In this document: piece by piece, positions 20,735 to 32,160 of the stretch
Numbering within the stretch: the stretch's first letter is position 1
How the letters are laid out: the number at the start of each line of letters is the position of its first letter
Source: Megamerina dolium
Lineage: Eukaryota > Arthropoda > Insecta > Diptera > Megamerinidae
DNA: 64,000 nt
Reading direction: 5' to 3'
NCBI GenBank assembly: GCA_963854835.1
Contig: OY978530.1
Location: 38,412,639 to 38,476,638 of the forward strand
The notes under the pieces: generated by a model
What the model was told of the DNA's origin: nothing
What the model saw: only the letters and a program-made list of their open reading frames with translations
Databases searched by the model: none
Program-made: the position numbers and the translations under genes

Positions 20735-23443
20735 TCCAGTGATAGCAATCGTGGTTATTATTTTGGAGTCTCTGATGTAGATGATGTGTTCATTGAGTTT
20801 CCGTGTGAGGAAGCAAAAAATGGAAAACTCATTTTACTTGCAGACTCTGGGGCAGATACCAGTTTAGTAAAATCAACAGTAATTAACAAAAACGTTAGCA
20901 AGAAAGGGAATCCAAGGAAAAATCTTAGTGGTGCATTCGGAGGATTTGTCACCACGTTAGGGCCAATAATAGTCCAACATGAAAGGATTAATGAAGTGAA
21001 TTTAGAATTACATATAATATCTGAAGAAAAAAGGGATACCTGCAGATGGTATCCTAGGACGAGACAATTTATGGAACAGATCGGTTCTCAACACTATGAA
21101 ACAGAGGCTGATTTTTTTCGATGAGCGAAAACAGCATTTAATGACTTTACCTCTCAAATCATTGAACGAGGCTAATACAGACAACAACAGCGAGCTTGTA
21201 GTACCAGGAAGAACTATGAGGATAGTTCCCTTAAAAGTAAACACCGATTTGGAAACGGTTATAGTGAAAAAACAAGAAATTTCTCCCTGGATCTTTTTAG
21301 GTGAGACATTGGGATGTGTCACAAATAATAAAGTTTATGTACCAATACTGAATAAAAATTCGAATGCGTATACTGTGTGTAACGATATGAGAGTGAATAT
21401 AGTTAAATTTAATTATACAGAGTATATTGAACCTGATACAGTTTCTAAAATAAATAGCGTTAGGGAAAAGAGTAACTACAAGAGGGTTACTAAAATATTA
21501 GAAACAGTTAAGTTAGATTCAAACTTAAATATGGAAGAAAGAAAATCAATGGAAGACATCTTCAAGTCATTTCACGATTTGTTTTATTTGGAAGGCGATA
21601 AATGGTCTTACACAACAGGTATAAAGCACACGATACCAATAAAGGCAGATCAGGCACCAATAAATCAGAGACAGTACAGGTTACCAGAAGTGCATAAGGA
21701 AGAGATTAATAGACAGGTAAATAAAATGTTGGACGATGAAATAATCGTTCCCAGTTATTCCCCATGGAATTCACCAATAATATTAGTTCCAAAGAAGGCG
21801 GGAAGCGATGGAAAAAGGAAATGGAGACTAGTTGTTGATTTCAGAAAACTAAACGATGCCACCATTAAACAGGTTTTTCCAATTCCACGCATCGATGAGA
21901 TATTGGATCAGTTAGGTCATAGTAGATATTTTACTACACTTGATCTGGCCAGTGGATATCATCAAGTGCTAATGGAAGAGTCTAACAGAGAAAAAACCCG
22001 TTTTTAGTTCAGGTGTCGGGCATTACGAATTTAATAGAACGTCTTTTGGGTTAACGGGAGCACCTGATACTTTTCAAAGACTAATGAATCACGTATTGAC
22101 TGGATTCCAGGGAATAGATTGTTTTGTATATTTGGATGACATTGTTGTCTACGGCCGGAATTTGGTACAACATGAATCGCGTCTGTGGAGAGTACTTGAA
22201 CTCTTACGTAAACATAACTTAAAACTAAATACATAGAAGTGCCAATTTTTGCGAAAAGAGATAATTTACCTAGGTCATAAGTGCACTGAGGAAGGGGCAT
22301 TCCCAGATCCCAGTAAGGTAGAATGTGTCAAAAATATTCCTGTTCCAAGAAATAGGAAAAATGTTCAGGCATTATTAGGTTTAGTAAACTATTATAGAAA
22401 TTACTAAGAAAAGATGCAAAATTTGAATGGACCGATAAATATCAGAAAGCTTTTGAAAATTTGAAGGAGGCAATTTGTTCTCCACCAATTTTAGCATATC
22501 CAGATTTTTCCGAACCCTTTGTGCTGACAACAGATGCCAGCAATGAAGCCTTGGGGGCAGTTCTATCGCAAGGTGAAATTGGAAAAGAAAGACCAATAGC
22601 CTTTGCGGGCAGGGCGCTCAGTGATACTGACAAAAGGTATTCCACCATCGAAAAGGAATTCCTGGCTATCGTGTGGGCTGTAAAGAATTATAGAGCTTAT
22701 CTTCTCGGTAGACCATTCAAAATCTTCACTGACCATCAGCCCTTATGTGGAATTACCAATTTGAAAGATCAGACATCACTTTTAGCACGTTTCAGACATA
22801 AACTATCCGAATTTGATTTTGAAAAATTTTGAAAACTTATTTCAGGATTAGAAGACAGTATAGGTGAAAAGGTATGCGAAGCCAAATTAAGGAATATGTT
22901 AAAAATTGTAAAAAATTTCAAACTAACAAGAGCTCAAGGCTCACGAAAATACCAATGATATTAACTGATACACCATCTAAGCCATTTGAAAAGGTATATA
23001 TGGACATGGTAGGAATTCTTCCAGAGACAACATCTGGAAACAAATACATACTTACATTTCAAGATGATTTTTCCAAATTTTTTATTTCCGTAGCTATACC
23101 AGATGCTGAAGCTAGCACAGTAGCAAAAGCGTTTTACAAAGAAGTTATTGCGCGATATAACATACCAAAAATTTTAGTGACTGATAATGGTACGAACACC
23201 ATACATACTTCGACAAAACGGATACCATTCAGTGTTCTATACGGCTTCAATAATGCAGATGATCAAAATAAGGTATTAAAATACCAACTACAAAGGTCAC
23301 ATGAGTTAGTGAGGGAAAATCAGGACAAAGCAAAGAAATTAGCTAAAATTCAATACGACAAAGGAATCCACCCAATAATTTTTAAAATACGTGATAAAGT
23401 ATTGTTGAGAAATCAGACTAGAAAAAATAAATTTCAGTGTTGA
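20735..23443 (+). pseudogene. Gypsy-A copy 2 pol (broken)
   Basis: The retropepsin has the active site ADSGADTSLV near 20842. The RT follows in 21096-22007 and then, after a frameshift at about 22005, in the next frame: WRLVVDFRKLNDATIKQVFP, YFTTLDLASGYHQV, FGLTGAPDTFQRLM and the catalytic FVYLDD at 22123-22140. RNase H (22461-22832) shows TTDASNEALGAVL, STIEKEFLAI and TDHQPL. At about 22832 it jumps to the integrase zinc region (KTYFRIRRQ), a deletion of roughly 150-200 codons. The integrase core keeps MDMVG and LVTDNGT, but the segment with the catalytic Glu is deleted near 23200. Confidence 0.85.
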
Positions 23444-23640
23444 CACGTACGAACTAAATGACCTATTTAACGAATTACGAGCGGAATCGCTCATGGCGGA
23501 CTTCGTGATGAAATACTTAGCGGTCGTTCTAGGAGGAACCATCCGTACGGACGAGAGGTGGTTTTAGCGGGTTAAAGTCTCGCGATGACACAAGCTTTCG
23601 TTGCTTTCCTTATCTTAAAAAAACAAATTAATAAAATAAA
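23444..23640 (+). other. Unassigned coding-like remnant between two gypsy elements
   Basis: One frame is open from about 23437 to 23566, including YELNDLFNELRAESLMADFV and VVLGGTIRTDERW, then a stop. I do not recognise the protein. It lies between the truncated end of Gypsy-A and the first Gypsy-B sequence, so it may be the end of a third element. Confidence 0.3.
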
Positions 23641-23781
23641 AACATTCATCGTGCATTCGGCTTACACCTGATACTAAATAAGCCTCACACATACACGCTC
23701 GAAACACTACACACTCACCGCTTACTTACAATCCACATCAACGAAGAGAGAGAGAATTAATACCACCTACACAGTCGTAAA

Positions 23782-24790
23782 TATGTTCACAAACAACGAT
23801 CGCTATCAAGGAACCCAAGAAGACGTAAATCGACAGTTGACCTCTGCCTTCGGTACCAATTGGACCCAGCCATTAGCAACTAATACACAATCATCTTCAT
23901 TAAATTTAACGATCCAAGTTAATGTGAAAGCCATGAGAAGAAGGATTTCGCAATGAAGGCCCAACTGTGGTACGAGTAGTCGTGAAGCGCAAAATCTGGG
24001 GTAGTTAACCCCGTTCTTAATTTTATATTTTTTTTTTTACTTATAAACAATCGATATAAGAAATAATATAGCAATTACATGAGGTAATATAATAATTGAA
24101 TGATATAATAAAATAAAAAAATTAAATTTGAACTGAATATTGGGCGAGATTAACCAGGAAAAAACATAGCGTCCTGCTATGAGACACCTAAACACGCATT
24201 ACTTAATACTATGCCTGAATTATTACGTGGCGATGCTTTATCTTGGTACAAGATTAATAGACGCCTTTGGAAGTCATACCATGATTTTGTATGTAGAAGA
24301 TTTTAAGCTGTCCTTTTTGCCTACATGTTTCTTTGAGACACTTAAAGATGGCACCAGAAAAGAGTTCAACGCCGAAATTAGAAATTTGTAGCATTTTTCA
24401 CTGCAATAAAATTCATGATGCGTTGGATGTCGATGTCACAAAACCAACAGCTCGTACGGATATTTCAGAATAGTCGTACTGAATATCGAATGTATATTAA
24501 AAGATGAGAATTCAGTGTATTCAGAGAGTTAATTATTTTGGCACAGGACTACGAATTCATTCACCCAGAAGAAAACATAAATAGAAGAACTGCTAATCGG
24601 ATACAAACAGAACTTACCCCTCAGAATTAAGAGACCGTGTACTTTCGATGTGGGAAACGTGGCCACAACCGGTGCAGCTGTACCAATTGACAAATTATTT
24701 CCTGTTGGGATTGTGGGAAACAGGGTGTTAGAACTGTCGCCGAATAAGTAGAGGTTTAAGAGATCTTACAGCGAAGGGTGTAGAAAATCT
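23782..24790 (+). pseudogene. Gypsy-B gag (broken)
   Basis: Begins MFTNNDRYQGTQEDVNRQL, then a non-coding or decayed stretch (23900-24180). A capsid-like segment MPELLRGDALSWYKINRRLW lies near 24209 and zinc-knuckle residues near 24640-24720 (YFRCGKRGHN and CWDCGKQG). Many stops. The segment 23880-24160 is also found, diverged, at 37090-41128. Confidence 0.6.
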
Positions 24791-24791
24791 C

Positions 24792-24802
24792 TAAAGTTAT
24801 AC
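24792..24802. repeat. Target-site duplication of RTE copy B (left)
   Basis: TAAAGTTATAC here and again at 27121-27131, exactly flanking RTE copy B. Confidence 0.85.
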
Positions 24803-27120
24803 TTACTTACTTACTTATGTGGCCATAACAACCGAATATCGATTTAGGCCGAAAATAACATGCTTCGCCAGCCATCTCTGTTCTTCGCTAGCTGGCGCCA
24901 GTTAGAAATTCCAAGCGCCGTCAGGTTCTCCAGTACTTGGTCTTTCCACCTGAGGTTTGGTCTTCCTCTTCTGCGTCGTCCTCCAGCGGGTTCCGAATAT
25001 AACACCTTCTTAGCTGGAGCGTGTTCTTCCATTCGCTCGACATGACCTAGCCAGCGCAGCCGCTGGATTTTGATGCGCTTTACTATGTCAATATCGGCAT
25101 ACAGCTCGTACAGCTCATGGTTGTACCTTATTCGGCACTCGCCACCAACGCAAATAGGTCCAAAGATCCTGCGTAGGACTTTTCTCTCGAAAACTCCAAG
25201 CATTCGCTCATCCGAGGTGGAAATTGTCCAGGCTTCAGCGCCATATGTTAGGACAGGCATGATGAGAGACTTGTAGAGTGTAGTTTTCGTTCTTCGAGAG
25301 AGGGCTCGACTTCTCAATTGCTTACTCAGCCCCAAGTAACACCTGTTAGCAAGAGTTATCCTACGCATGATCTCCATGCTGACTTAATTACTGCTGTTAA
25401 TGCTGGTTCCAAGATAGACAAAGTCCCTTACTACTTCAAAAGCGTAGTTATCAACAGTGACGTGCTGTCCAAGATGCCGGGACTCTTTGTTTGTTGACAC
25501 TAGATACTTCGTCTTGCCCTCGTTCACCGTGAGACCCATCCGACGCGACTCTCTTTCCAACTCTGAGAATGCTGCACTGACTGCTCGCGTGTTCATGCCG
25601 ATTATGTCAATATCGTCGGCATACGCTAACAGCATGACACTTTTGTTGAAGATAGTGGCATGATGTCGTAGATCAGCAGCTCGTATTATTTTCTCCATAA
25701 TAAGATTGAAGAAGTCGCACGATAACGAATCACCTTGTCTGAAACCCCGTTCGGTATTAAACGGTGCGGAGAGGTCCTTCCCAATTTTCACTGCACAACG
25801 GGAGTTATGCAGTGTCATTCTACAAAGTCGAATGAGCTTTGCAGGAATACCGAACTCAGACATTGTTGCGTAGAGGTAATCCCTTACCGGACTGTCGAAA
25901 GCGGCTTTATAATCAACAAATAGGTGGTGTGTGTCGATCTGTTTTTCTTGGGTCTTCTCCAGGATTTGGCGCAGTGTGAAAATCTGGTCGATGGTGGATT
26001 TACCAGGTCTGAAGCCACACTGATAAGGTCCAATCAGGTTGCTGAGCATAGGCTTCAACCTTTCACACAGTATGCTCGATAGAACCTTGTATGCGATGCT
26101 CAGGAGACTTATTCCACGGTAGTTGGCGCAAATTGTGGGGTCTCCTTTTTTATGTACAGGACAGAGAACACTGAGCCTCCAATCATCAGGCATGCTTTCA
26201 TCCGACCATATTCTGCTTATGAGCTGGTGCATGCGGGTGAGCAGCTCATCGCCTCCGGCTTTAAACAACTCGGCAGGCAGGCCATCAGCACCTGCAGCTT
26301 TGTTGTTCTTCAGCCTTAAAATGGCCGTTTCAACCTCGTCATAGTCGGGTGGTGGAACATCAATACCATCATCTGTAATTGGGGTTATCGGGCAATCTCC
26401 TCCACTGGCGGAATTGTTCGTAGCATCGCCATTTAGTAACGTGGAGAAGTGTTCCCTCCATAGGCTCAGTACACTCTGGACATCCGTAACCAGATTCCCA
26501 TTTCCATCACGACAAGAAGAGGCTCCGGGATTTAAACCTCCACTTAGGCGCTTGATCTTTTCGAAGAATTTTCGAGTCTCATTCTTGTCGGTACACATCT
26601 CTATCTCCTCACACTCACGTCTTTCCAACTCCCTCTTCTTGCGCCTGAAAAGACGTCTCTCTGCACTCCTTTTCTCTCTGTACCGCTCCTTAACAGCTCG
26701 CGTTGCGCCTGCACGCAGGGTTCTTCTGTAGGCGGCGTCTTTCTCTGCGGTAGCGTCGCGAAACTCCTGATCATACCACTCATTCCTCAGAGGCCGGTAG
26801 TAACCGATTACCTCCTCGGCAGCAGTAGTCATGGAGTGGGATATATGTGTCCACCGTGCGCATGTATCATCAAGTGGGGGAGTGTTCTGCATAAGCAGAT
26901 CCGATAGTCGAGTGGAAAATGCATCTGCTGTCTCTGGTGATCGCAGCTTACTGACGTCGAGCTTTCTCTGTGTGGGACTTCTCTTGTTATTTGCGACACA
27001 TAGGCGTGTGCGCACCTTAGCTGCAACAAGGTAGTGATCCGAGTCGATGTTGGCACCACGGATCGATTTCACGTCCATCACACTGGAAGCATGCCTTCCG
27101 TCAATCACCACATGATCACT
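24803..27120 (-). mobile_element. RTE-like non-LTR, copy B (5'-truncated)
   Basis: About 2.3 kb of an RTE-like element on the minus strand. The 3' tail is (ACTT)n on the plus strand at 24803-24815, i.e. AAGT repeats, after a 3' UTR of about 35 bp. The 5' end stops inside the endonuclease domain at 27120. An exact 11-bp target duplication flanks it and the host is Gypsy-B gag. A short 3' UTR with a simple tetranucleotide tail is a described trait of the RTE clade; the clade call rests on that and on the protein type. Confidence 0.9.
24844..27111 (-). pseudogene. RTE copy B polyprotein, one nonsense codon
   Basis: The frame is open from 27111 to 25384, stops at TAA (25384-25386) and is open in the same frame to 24844. 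The endonuclease tail (SDHYLVAAKVRTR) is followed by a basic linker and the RT: GISLLSIAYKVLSSILCERL, YQCGFRPGKSTIDQ, FVDYKAAFDSPVRDY, GFRQGDSLSCDFFNLIMEKI and the catalytic LLAYADDIDIIG near 25615. The C-terminal part has AEAWTISTSDERMLGVFERK, RLRWLGHVERMEE and a basic GGRRRRGRP. Copies C and D read Asp where copy B has the stop. Otherwise it looks recently inserted. Confidence 0.9.
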
Positions 27121-27130
27121 TAAAGTTATA

Positions 27131-29640
27131 CCTCTTCATAATTAAAATTAAACATAGGAAAGATGGCCATCTAAAAACAAATATTACGATCAGGCAAAAA
27201 AAATTAAAACTCAAAATTAAATGACTCCAGAATTAAATCCTTCAAATTGGCTGATTCGTCGACGATACGAGTTGAAGGTCGTGTTAATAGTTGGATATTT
27301 CTCAATGGAATAGTATTTCAACACAGTTAGTTAGTTCTCCGAAAAAGCATAGACCCAAAAATTCTTGAAATAGATTCCCTGCAACGATCCGATGCTACAA
27401 TACAAATCCAACGTAAAAATCGAATTGCCAAAATTGAGAAAAATACGTCCACTGCTGTACATTAATGATGCGCCACAATCAATCAGAATGTCAAAGATGG
27501 CACTGATTCTCAGGAAATTCAAGAATTCCTAGATGAGCAGCTCCCACAGTTTCAGAATATCAACGGAACGTCGGATATGACCGAACACGTCATGGTTATG
27601 AAACATCAGAGGCCACTTCAGCAATGTTATTTTTCTCGAAACCTAGTGATGCAAAAAACAATTGACGAAATTGAGGAACTGTTGAAAGATCGTATCGAAC
27701 CATCAAAGAGTCCGTACAGTTCTCCAATTGTAGTGGTACGTAAAAGGAATGGTGAGCGGCGATTATGTATATACTACCGAACATTAAACGAACGCTAAGC
27801 ATACCCACTAAAACGTATAAATGCAACCCTGGAAAAACTCCGTAATGGTAAAAATTTTAGTACCATTGACCTTCGACAAGGCTACTGGCAAATTCCAATG
27901 GCACAAGATAGCAAACTATCTACTGCGTTTACAGTATTTGGGCGAGGTCTGTTTCAATGACGGGTCATGCATTTTGGATTTCACTCAGCAACGGCTACCT
28001 TTGATCGAGCATTAGATAATGTCATTGGACCTGCATTGGATTCCTTTGCATATCTGGATAATGTCGTAGTGATGGGACGTACATTGGAAGAACATCCAAG
28101 ATGGTATTCGACCGGCTGATCGAAGTTAAGTTGAGAATAAATCCTAACAAATGTTCATTTGTAAAGAAAGAAATAAAGTACAAATAATATACAACCACCC
28201 ACAACACTTACCGAAATGAGGTCCTTCCTGAATACTGCTGCTTGGTACCGTCGCTTCATTCCAGAATTCTCAACATCAGTAAACCCATTGAACAAATTGA
28301 TACAAAAGAACAAGAAATGAAAGAGGGCAGATGAAGAGCAGTTAGCATTCGACTCGTTAAAACACAAACTTTCAGAAGCATCTGAATTCACATGTCCAAA
28401 TTTAACGCGTACGTTTATACTACAGACGGTTACGTTAATTTAGGAGTGGTCCTGTTACAAGGGTTCGACGACGGCGAAAAGGTAATAGTGTATGCTATCC
28501 GTACTCTAATGCCAGCGGAGCAAAACTACACGGTTACAGAAAAGGAATGCCTAGCAATAGTGTGGGGGATTCTGAAGATGAAGCACTATTTGAAGGATTA
28601 TCACTTCAACATTGTTACCGATCATCAATCATTAAAATGGCTCAACCCTATCGAATCACCATCGGGGCGAATTGCTCGCTGTGCCCTAGAAATGATGCAA
28701 TATGACTAAGAGGTAAGGTCTCAAAAGGTAAGATTTAATGTTATTGCCGATTGCCTTTCTCTAATCTCTTCCACAAACTGCTGAAGAATCACATGATAAG
28801 TGGTATTTTCCCAAGGTGGAAATGATCACACGAAGACCTCATGATCTACAGATTACCGAATAAACGATAATGGAAATTTATGCCGACATATTTACGATGC
28901 TACCGCCTATAATGACGTAGATCCTGTTCCTTGGAAATTAGTAGTACCAAAATCGGATGGAATTAGCGTTTTGAGAGAGTGTCATCATGATATCACAGAC
29001 GGACACCTAGGAATAGCCAAAACAGCAAATAGAGTAGCCAGTAGCTAGTAGCTAGGAAGCTCGGATGTGTTCCGAGACGTAGTAAAGTATGTAAGACGAT
29101 GTGATACATGTAAAAACTTTAAAGCACCTCAAGAGACTCCATCACAACATCGGTCGATAGTATGAGCAGACTTTGTAGGTCCGCTTCCACGATCCATGCA
29201 TGGAAATACCACGCTCATCGATTTTCATGACAAATTTAGAAAATTGTCAAAATTCGTAGCTACAAGAAGAGCGACCACGAAAACTATCATAATAGCCTTT
29301 AGAAAACAACTGACTCAATTTACCAGTCGAGAATGCCAAAACGATCCTACGACACTTGGCGTCAAACAGCAATTTACTGCCCCCTATTCCCCACAGGAGA
29401 ACCCTACAAAGAAAATAAACCGCACAATAAAAACTATGATAGCCAAGTATATTGAACGAAATCAAAGCAAGTGGGATAAGAACTTACCAGACTTACCCTT
29501 ATCTAACATGGGCAATTAATAGGCAGAGTTCAACAGGATTCATTCCCAGCAACCCAGCATTCCTAACACAAGGGCGAGAACTACGTTTACCAAACACATT
29601 ATTCAGCAGAAGAATACATGAAAACATTACAACAGATCAA
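27131..29640 (+). pseudogene. Gypsy-B pol (broken)
   Basis: The RT begins near 27590 (IDEIEELLKDRIEPSKSPYS, then SPIVVVRKRNGERRLC) and continues in shifted frames: NFSTIDLRQGYWQIPM near 27856 and the catalytic box FAYLDN at 28048-28062, where the second Asp of YLDD is Asn. RNase H follows (VIVYAIRTLMPAEQNYTVTE and TDHQSLKWL, 28470-28640). The integrase zinc region (HLGIAKTANRV near 29010, CDTCKNF near 29106) and core fragments (DFVGPLPRSM near 29168, PYSPQENPTKKINRTI near 29380) complete it. Many stops and frame changes. The mutated catalytic box alone would prevent activity. Confidence 0.75.
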
Positions 29641-29643
29641 CAG
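29634..29643. repeat. Target-site duplication of RTE copy C (left)
   Basis: AGATCAACAG here and at 30636-30645, flanking RTE copy C. The first two bases on the right could belong to the AAGT tail. Confidence 0.8.
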
Positions 29644-30635
29644 TGCAGTGAAAATTGGGTAGGACCTCTCCGCACCGTTTAATACCGAACGGGGTTTCAG
29701 ACAAGGTGATTCGTTATCGTGCGACTTCTTCAATCTTATTATGGAGAAAATAATACGAGCTGCTGATCTACGACATAATGGCACTATCTTCAACAAAAGT
29801 GTCATGCTGTTAGCGTATGCCGACGATATTGACATAATCGGCATGAACACGCGAGCAGTCAGTGCAGCATTCTCAGAGTTGGAAAGAGAGTCGCGTCGGA
29901 TGGGTCTCACGGTGAACGAGGGCAAGACGAAGTATCTAGTGTCAACAAACAAAGAGTCCCGGCGTCTTGGACAGCACGTCACTGTTGACAACTACGCTTT
30001 TGAAGTAGTAAGGGACTTTGTCTATCTTGGAACCAGCATTAACAGCAGTAATGACGTCAGTTTGGAGATCATGCGTAGGATAACTCTTGCTAACAGGTGT
30101 TACTTTGGGCTGAGTAAACAATTGAGAAGTCGAGCCCTCTCTCGAAGAACGAAAACTACACTCTACAAGTCTCTCATCATACCTGTCCTAACATATGGCG
30201 CTGAAGCCTGGACAATTTCCACCTCGAATGAGCGAATGCTTGGAGTTTTCGAGAGAAAAGTCCTACGCAAGATCTTTGGACCTATTTGCGTTGGTGGCGA
30301 GTACCAAATAAGGTACAACCATGAGCTGTACGAGCTGTATGCCGATATTGACATAGTAAAGCGCATCAAAATCCAGCGGCTGCGCTGGCTAGGTCATGTC
30401 GAGCGAATGGAAGAACACGCTCCAGCTAAGAAGGTGTTATATTCGGAACCCGCTGGAGGACGACGCAGAAGAGGAAGACCTAACCTCCGGTGGAAAGACC
30501 AAGTACTGGAGAACCTGACGGCGCTTGGAATTTCTAACTGGCGCCAGCTAGCGAAGAACAGAGATAGTTGGCGAAGCATGTTATTTTCGGCCTAAATCGA
30601 TATTCGGTTGTTATGGCCACATAAGTAAGTAAGTA
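29644..30635 (+). mobile_element. RTE-like non-LTR, copy C (5'-truncated, plus strand)
   Basis: About 1 kb of the 3' part, opposite in orientation to copies A, B and D, ending in AAGT repeats at 30623-30635. It lies in the integrase region of Gypsy-B. Sequence is nearly the same as the matching parts of copies B and D. Confidence 0.9.
29675..30595 (+). pseudogene. RTE copy C, C-terminal half of the polyprotein
   Basis: Coding sequence is uninterrupted from about 29675 (NTERGFRQGDSLSCDFFNLI) through LLAYADDIDIIG near 29810 to the natural stop at 30593-30595. No internal start is expected; the ATG at 29741 is only a Met in the RT palm. The endonuclease and RT fingers are missing by 5' truncation, so this is a dead-on-arrival copy although its frame is intact. 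Confidence 0.9.
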
Positions 30636-30645
30636 AGATCAACAG

Positions 30646-30780
30646 ATATGGCACTGCTGTTTATGGGAGAATAAAAGCTCATCTTTCCAAAATTAAAGAA
30701 CGACACCGCTAGTATGTAGTATTATTTCCTTGAATCTTTGTTTTTATTTTATTTTTATTTTTTTTTAACAAAGAGGGAGA
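30646..30780 (+). other. Gypsy-B pol end and polypurine tract
   Basis: Gypsy-B resumes after the duplication (ATATGGCACTGC...). A T-rich stretch is followed by AAAGAGGGAGA at 30770-30780, the purine-rich primer for plus-strand synthesis directly before the LTR. Confidence 0.7.
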
Positions 30781-31160
30781 TGTAACAAAGTAGGTACTTC
30801 GTCACATACTTCGCATATATATTTACTACATATACCATATACTATCCTAAACATATGATATTTTTCTAAATGAATACCCCAGGGAATCCACTCATACAGA
30901 CACACAAAGTCGTACTCACATATGCATCGTCCTTTTGGCTTACAACAATATTAAGCAATTCATATACACAAACTCGAACTCACACATTCATCGTGCATTC
31001 GGCTTACATCCGATTCGACGTACTAGTACCAAACTATCGAAATCGTTATTTACGGTGAACACCGCTATTACCACACCAATTTAGTTTGAGTACTTGTGAC
31101 TTGCGAATTTTACCTGGTGATGTCAGTCGGTAGTCACCTTCTGGTTTACCGGTAGTTAGC
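30781..31160 (+). repeat. Gypsy-B 3' LTR (right limit uncertain)
   Basis: Starts TGTAACAAAGTAGG immediately after the polypurine tract. Contains CATTCATCGTGCATTCGGCT near 30984, shared with the 5' LTR remnant near 23644. The end was not located; 31160 is a guess. Confidence 0.55.
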
Positions 31161-31345
31161 GATTTCCATACTCCTCAATTTTTGCATTGCTTCGTACATG
31201 ATTTATAAATGAAACACAACTTTCAATCTTATTACATTTTCTTAGGAACAGATTCAAAGCATATTCACAAATACCAACATACGAAGACAGCAGACTACTT
31301 AAAATATTTTGTATTTTTAACAATTCATAGTTACTTAAAAATTAC

Positions 31346-31467
31346 TAGGGCCATTTTCACAGTAGCAAGTTAACTAATAGCAAAGAGTTAACTAATAATT
31401 TTCCCATTGAAAGCTTTTAGTTAACTCTATTCTGTGAGTCAACTTTCTGCTGTGAAAATGGCCCTTA
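31346..31467. mobile_element. Small foldback MITE
   Basis: The left arm (AGGGCCATTTTCACAG from 31347) and right arm (CTGTGAAAATGGCCCT, 31451-31466) are perfect inverted repeats over 16 bp. Similarity continues with mismatches inward to AGTTAACTA on both sides, so nearly the whole 120 bp can fold back. The target duplication is unclear. Confidence 0.65.
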
Positions 31468-32160
31468 AAATGGCCTTTTTTTGACAAATTTCCCATAAAA
31501 GACCTGTCAAAAAGACGGTACTAAATTTAAGTTTGAACTTAATTTTGACTGTGAATATGCGCTAAAATATTTATAAAGGAGAATTGTTTCACTATTCTTT
31601 CTATTTCTTTTTCGCGTCTCTGGCTAACGTTAAACGTTTTTGAAAATGCGTTTTTTTTGTAACTGAATTGCTTTACGAAGTTACTCGTCAGCCGTGCCAT
31701 GGCAATCATTCAACATAATAATGTCGGAGATAAGAAACGCATACAGTTAGTAATAAATATGGTCGGCAAAATCTTCCACTGAACCCGCCTCGAGGGTGCC
31801 GACTGGAAATAGATACCACAGTTTAACCTGTACGATGTCAGGCGGTATCTAGCTAAGATAAGGGTAAGTTGGTGAGTGTTTGTTACTCTTCAATAGTACA
31901 GCATTCGGCAACGTACTCTTATCATGGTCGGAGGTGAGGGGCTGGATTAAGGTGTTAAGCGATCCGTGCCGAAAATCAGCCTGGCTGGGGGCCCCTTTTT
32001 CAAATAGCCCAGTCGCTAACGTGAGCTTACGGATACCTGGCGCCCTCCGTAATAATTAGCCTTACCTGCGTACTGCGAATCTCTGCGCAGGCGGACATTT
32101 ATTTCTTCGCAACTCGTGGAAACAAGATTGATTCGAAAAACCCAAAAACTGGATCTGGGG

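Larger units (their letters stand above)
18378..23443 (+). mobile_element. Gypsy-A copy 2 (Ty3/gypsy, 17.6/297-like)
   Basis: Plus-strand LTR element with 5' LTR, primer site, gag, protease, RT, RNase H and integrase in gypsy order. It lacks a recognisable 3' LTR. It shares long DNA and protein similarity with 3675-4697 and 58009-64000, which defines family Gypsy-A. The primer site fits tRNA-Ser, used by the 17.6/297 group. Many stops, a frameshift in the RT and two internal deletions (near 22832 and 23200) make it inactive. Confidence 0.85.
23641..31160 (+). mobile_element. Gypsy-B (Ty3/gypsy), split by two RTE insertions
   Basis: A plus-strand LTR element: LTR remnant, gag from 23782, pol resuming at 27131, integrase to 29633 and again after 30645, polypurine tract and 3' LTR at 30781. 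CATTCATCGTGCATTCGGCT near 23644 recurs inside the 3' LTR near 30984, which identifies the left piece as the remnant of the 5' LTR. It is interrupted by RTE copy B (24803-27120) and copy C (29644-30635), each with target duplications. The right limit of the 3' LTR is an estimate. Confidence 0.75.

Noticed and set aside
23300..23443. Envelope gene in Gypsy-A or other gypsy copies
   Set aside because: No signal peptide, furin site or transmembrane segment could be found downstream of any integrase; Gypsy-C goes directly from integrase to polypurine tract.
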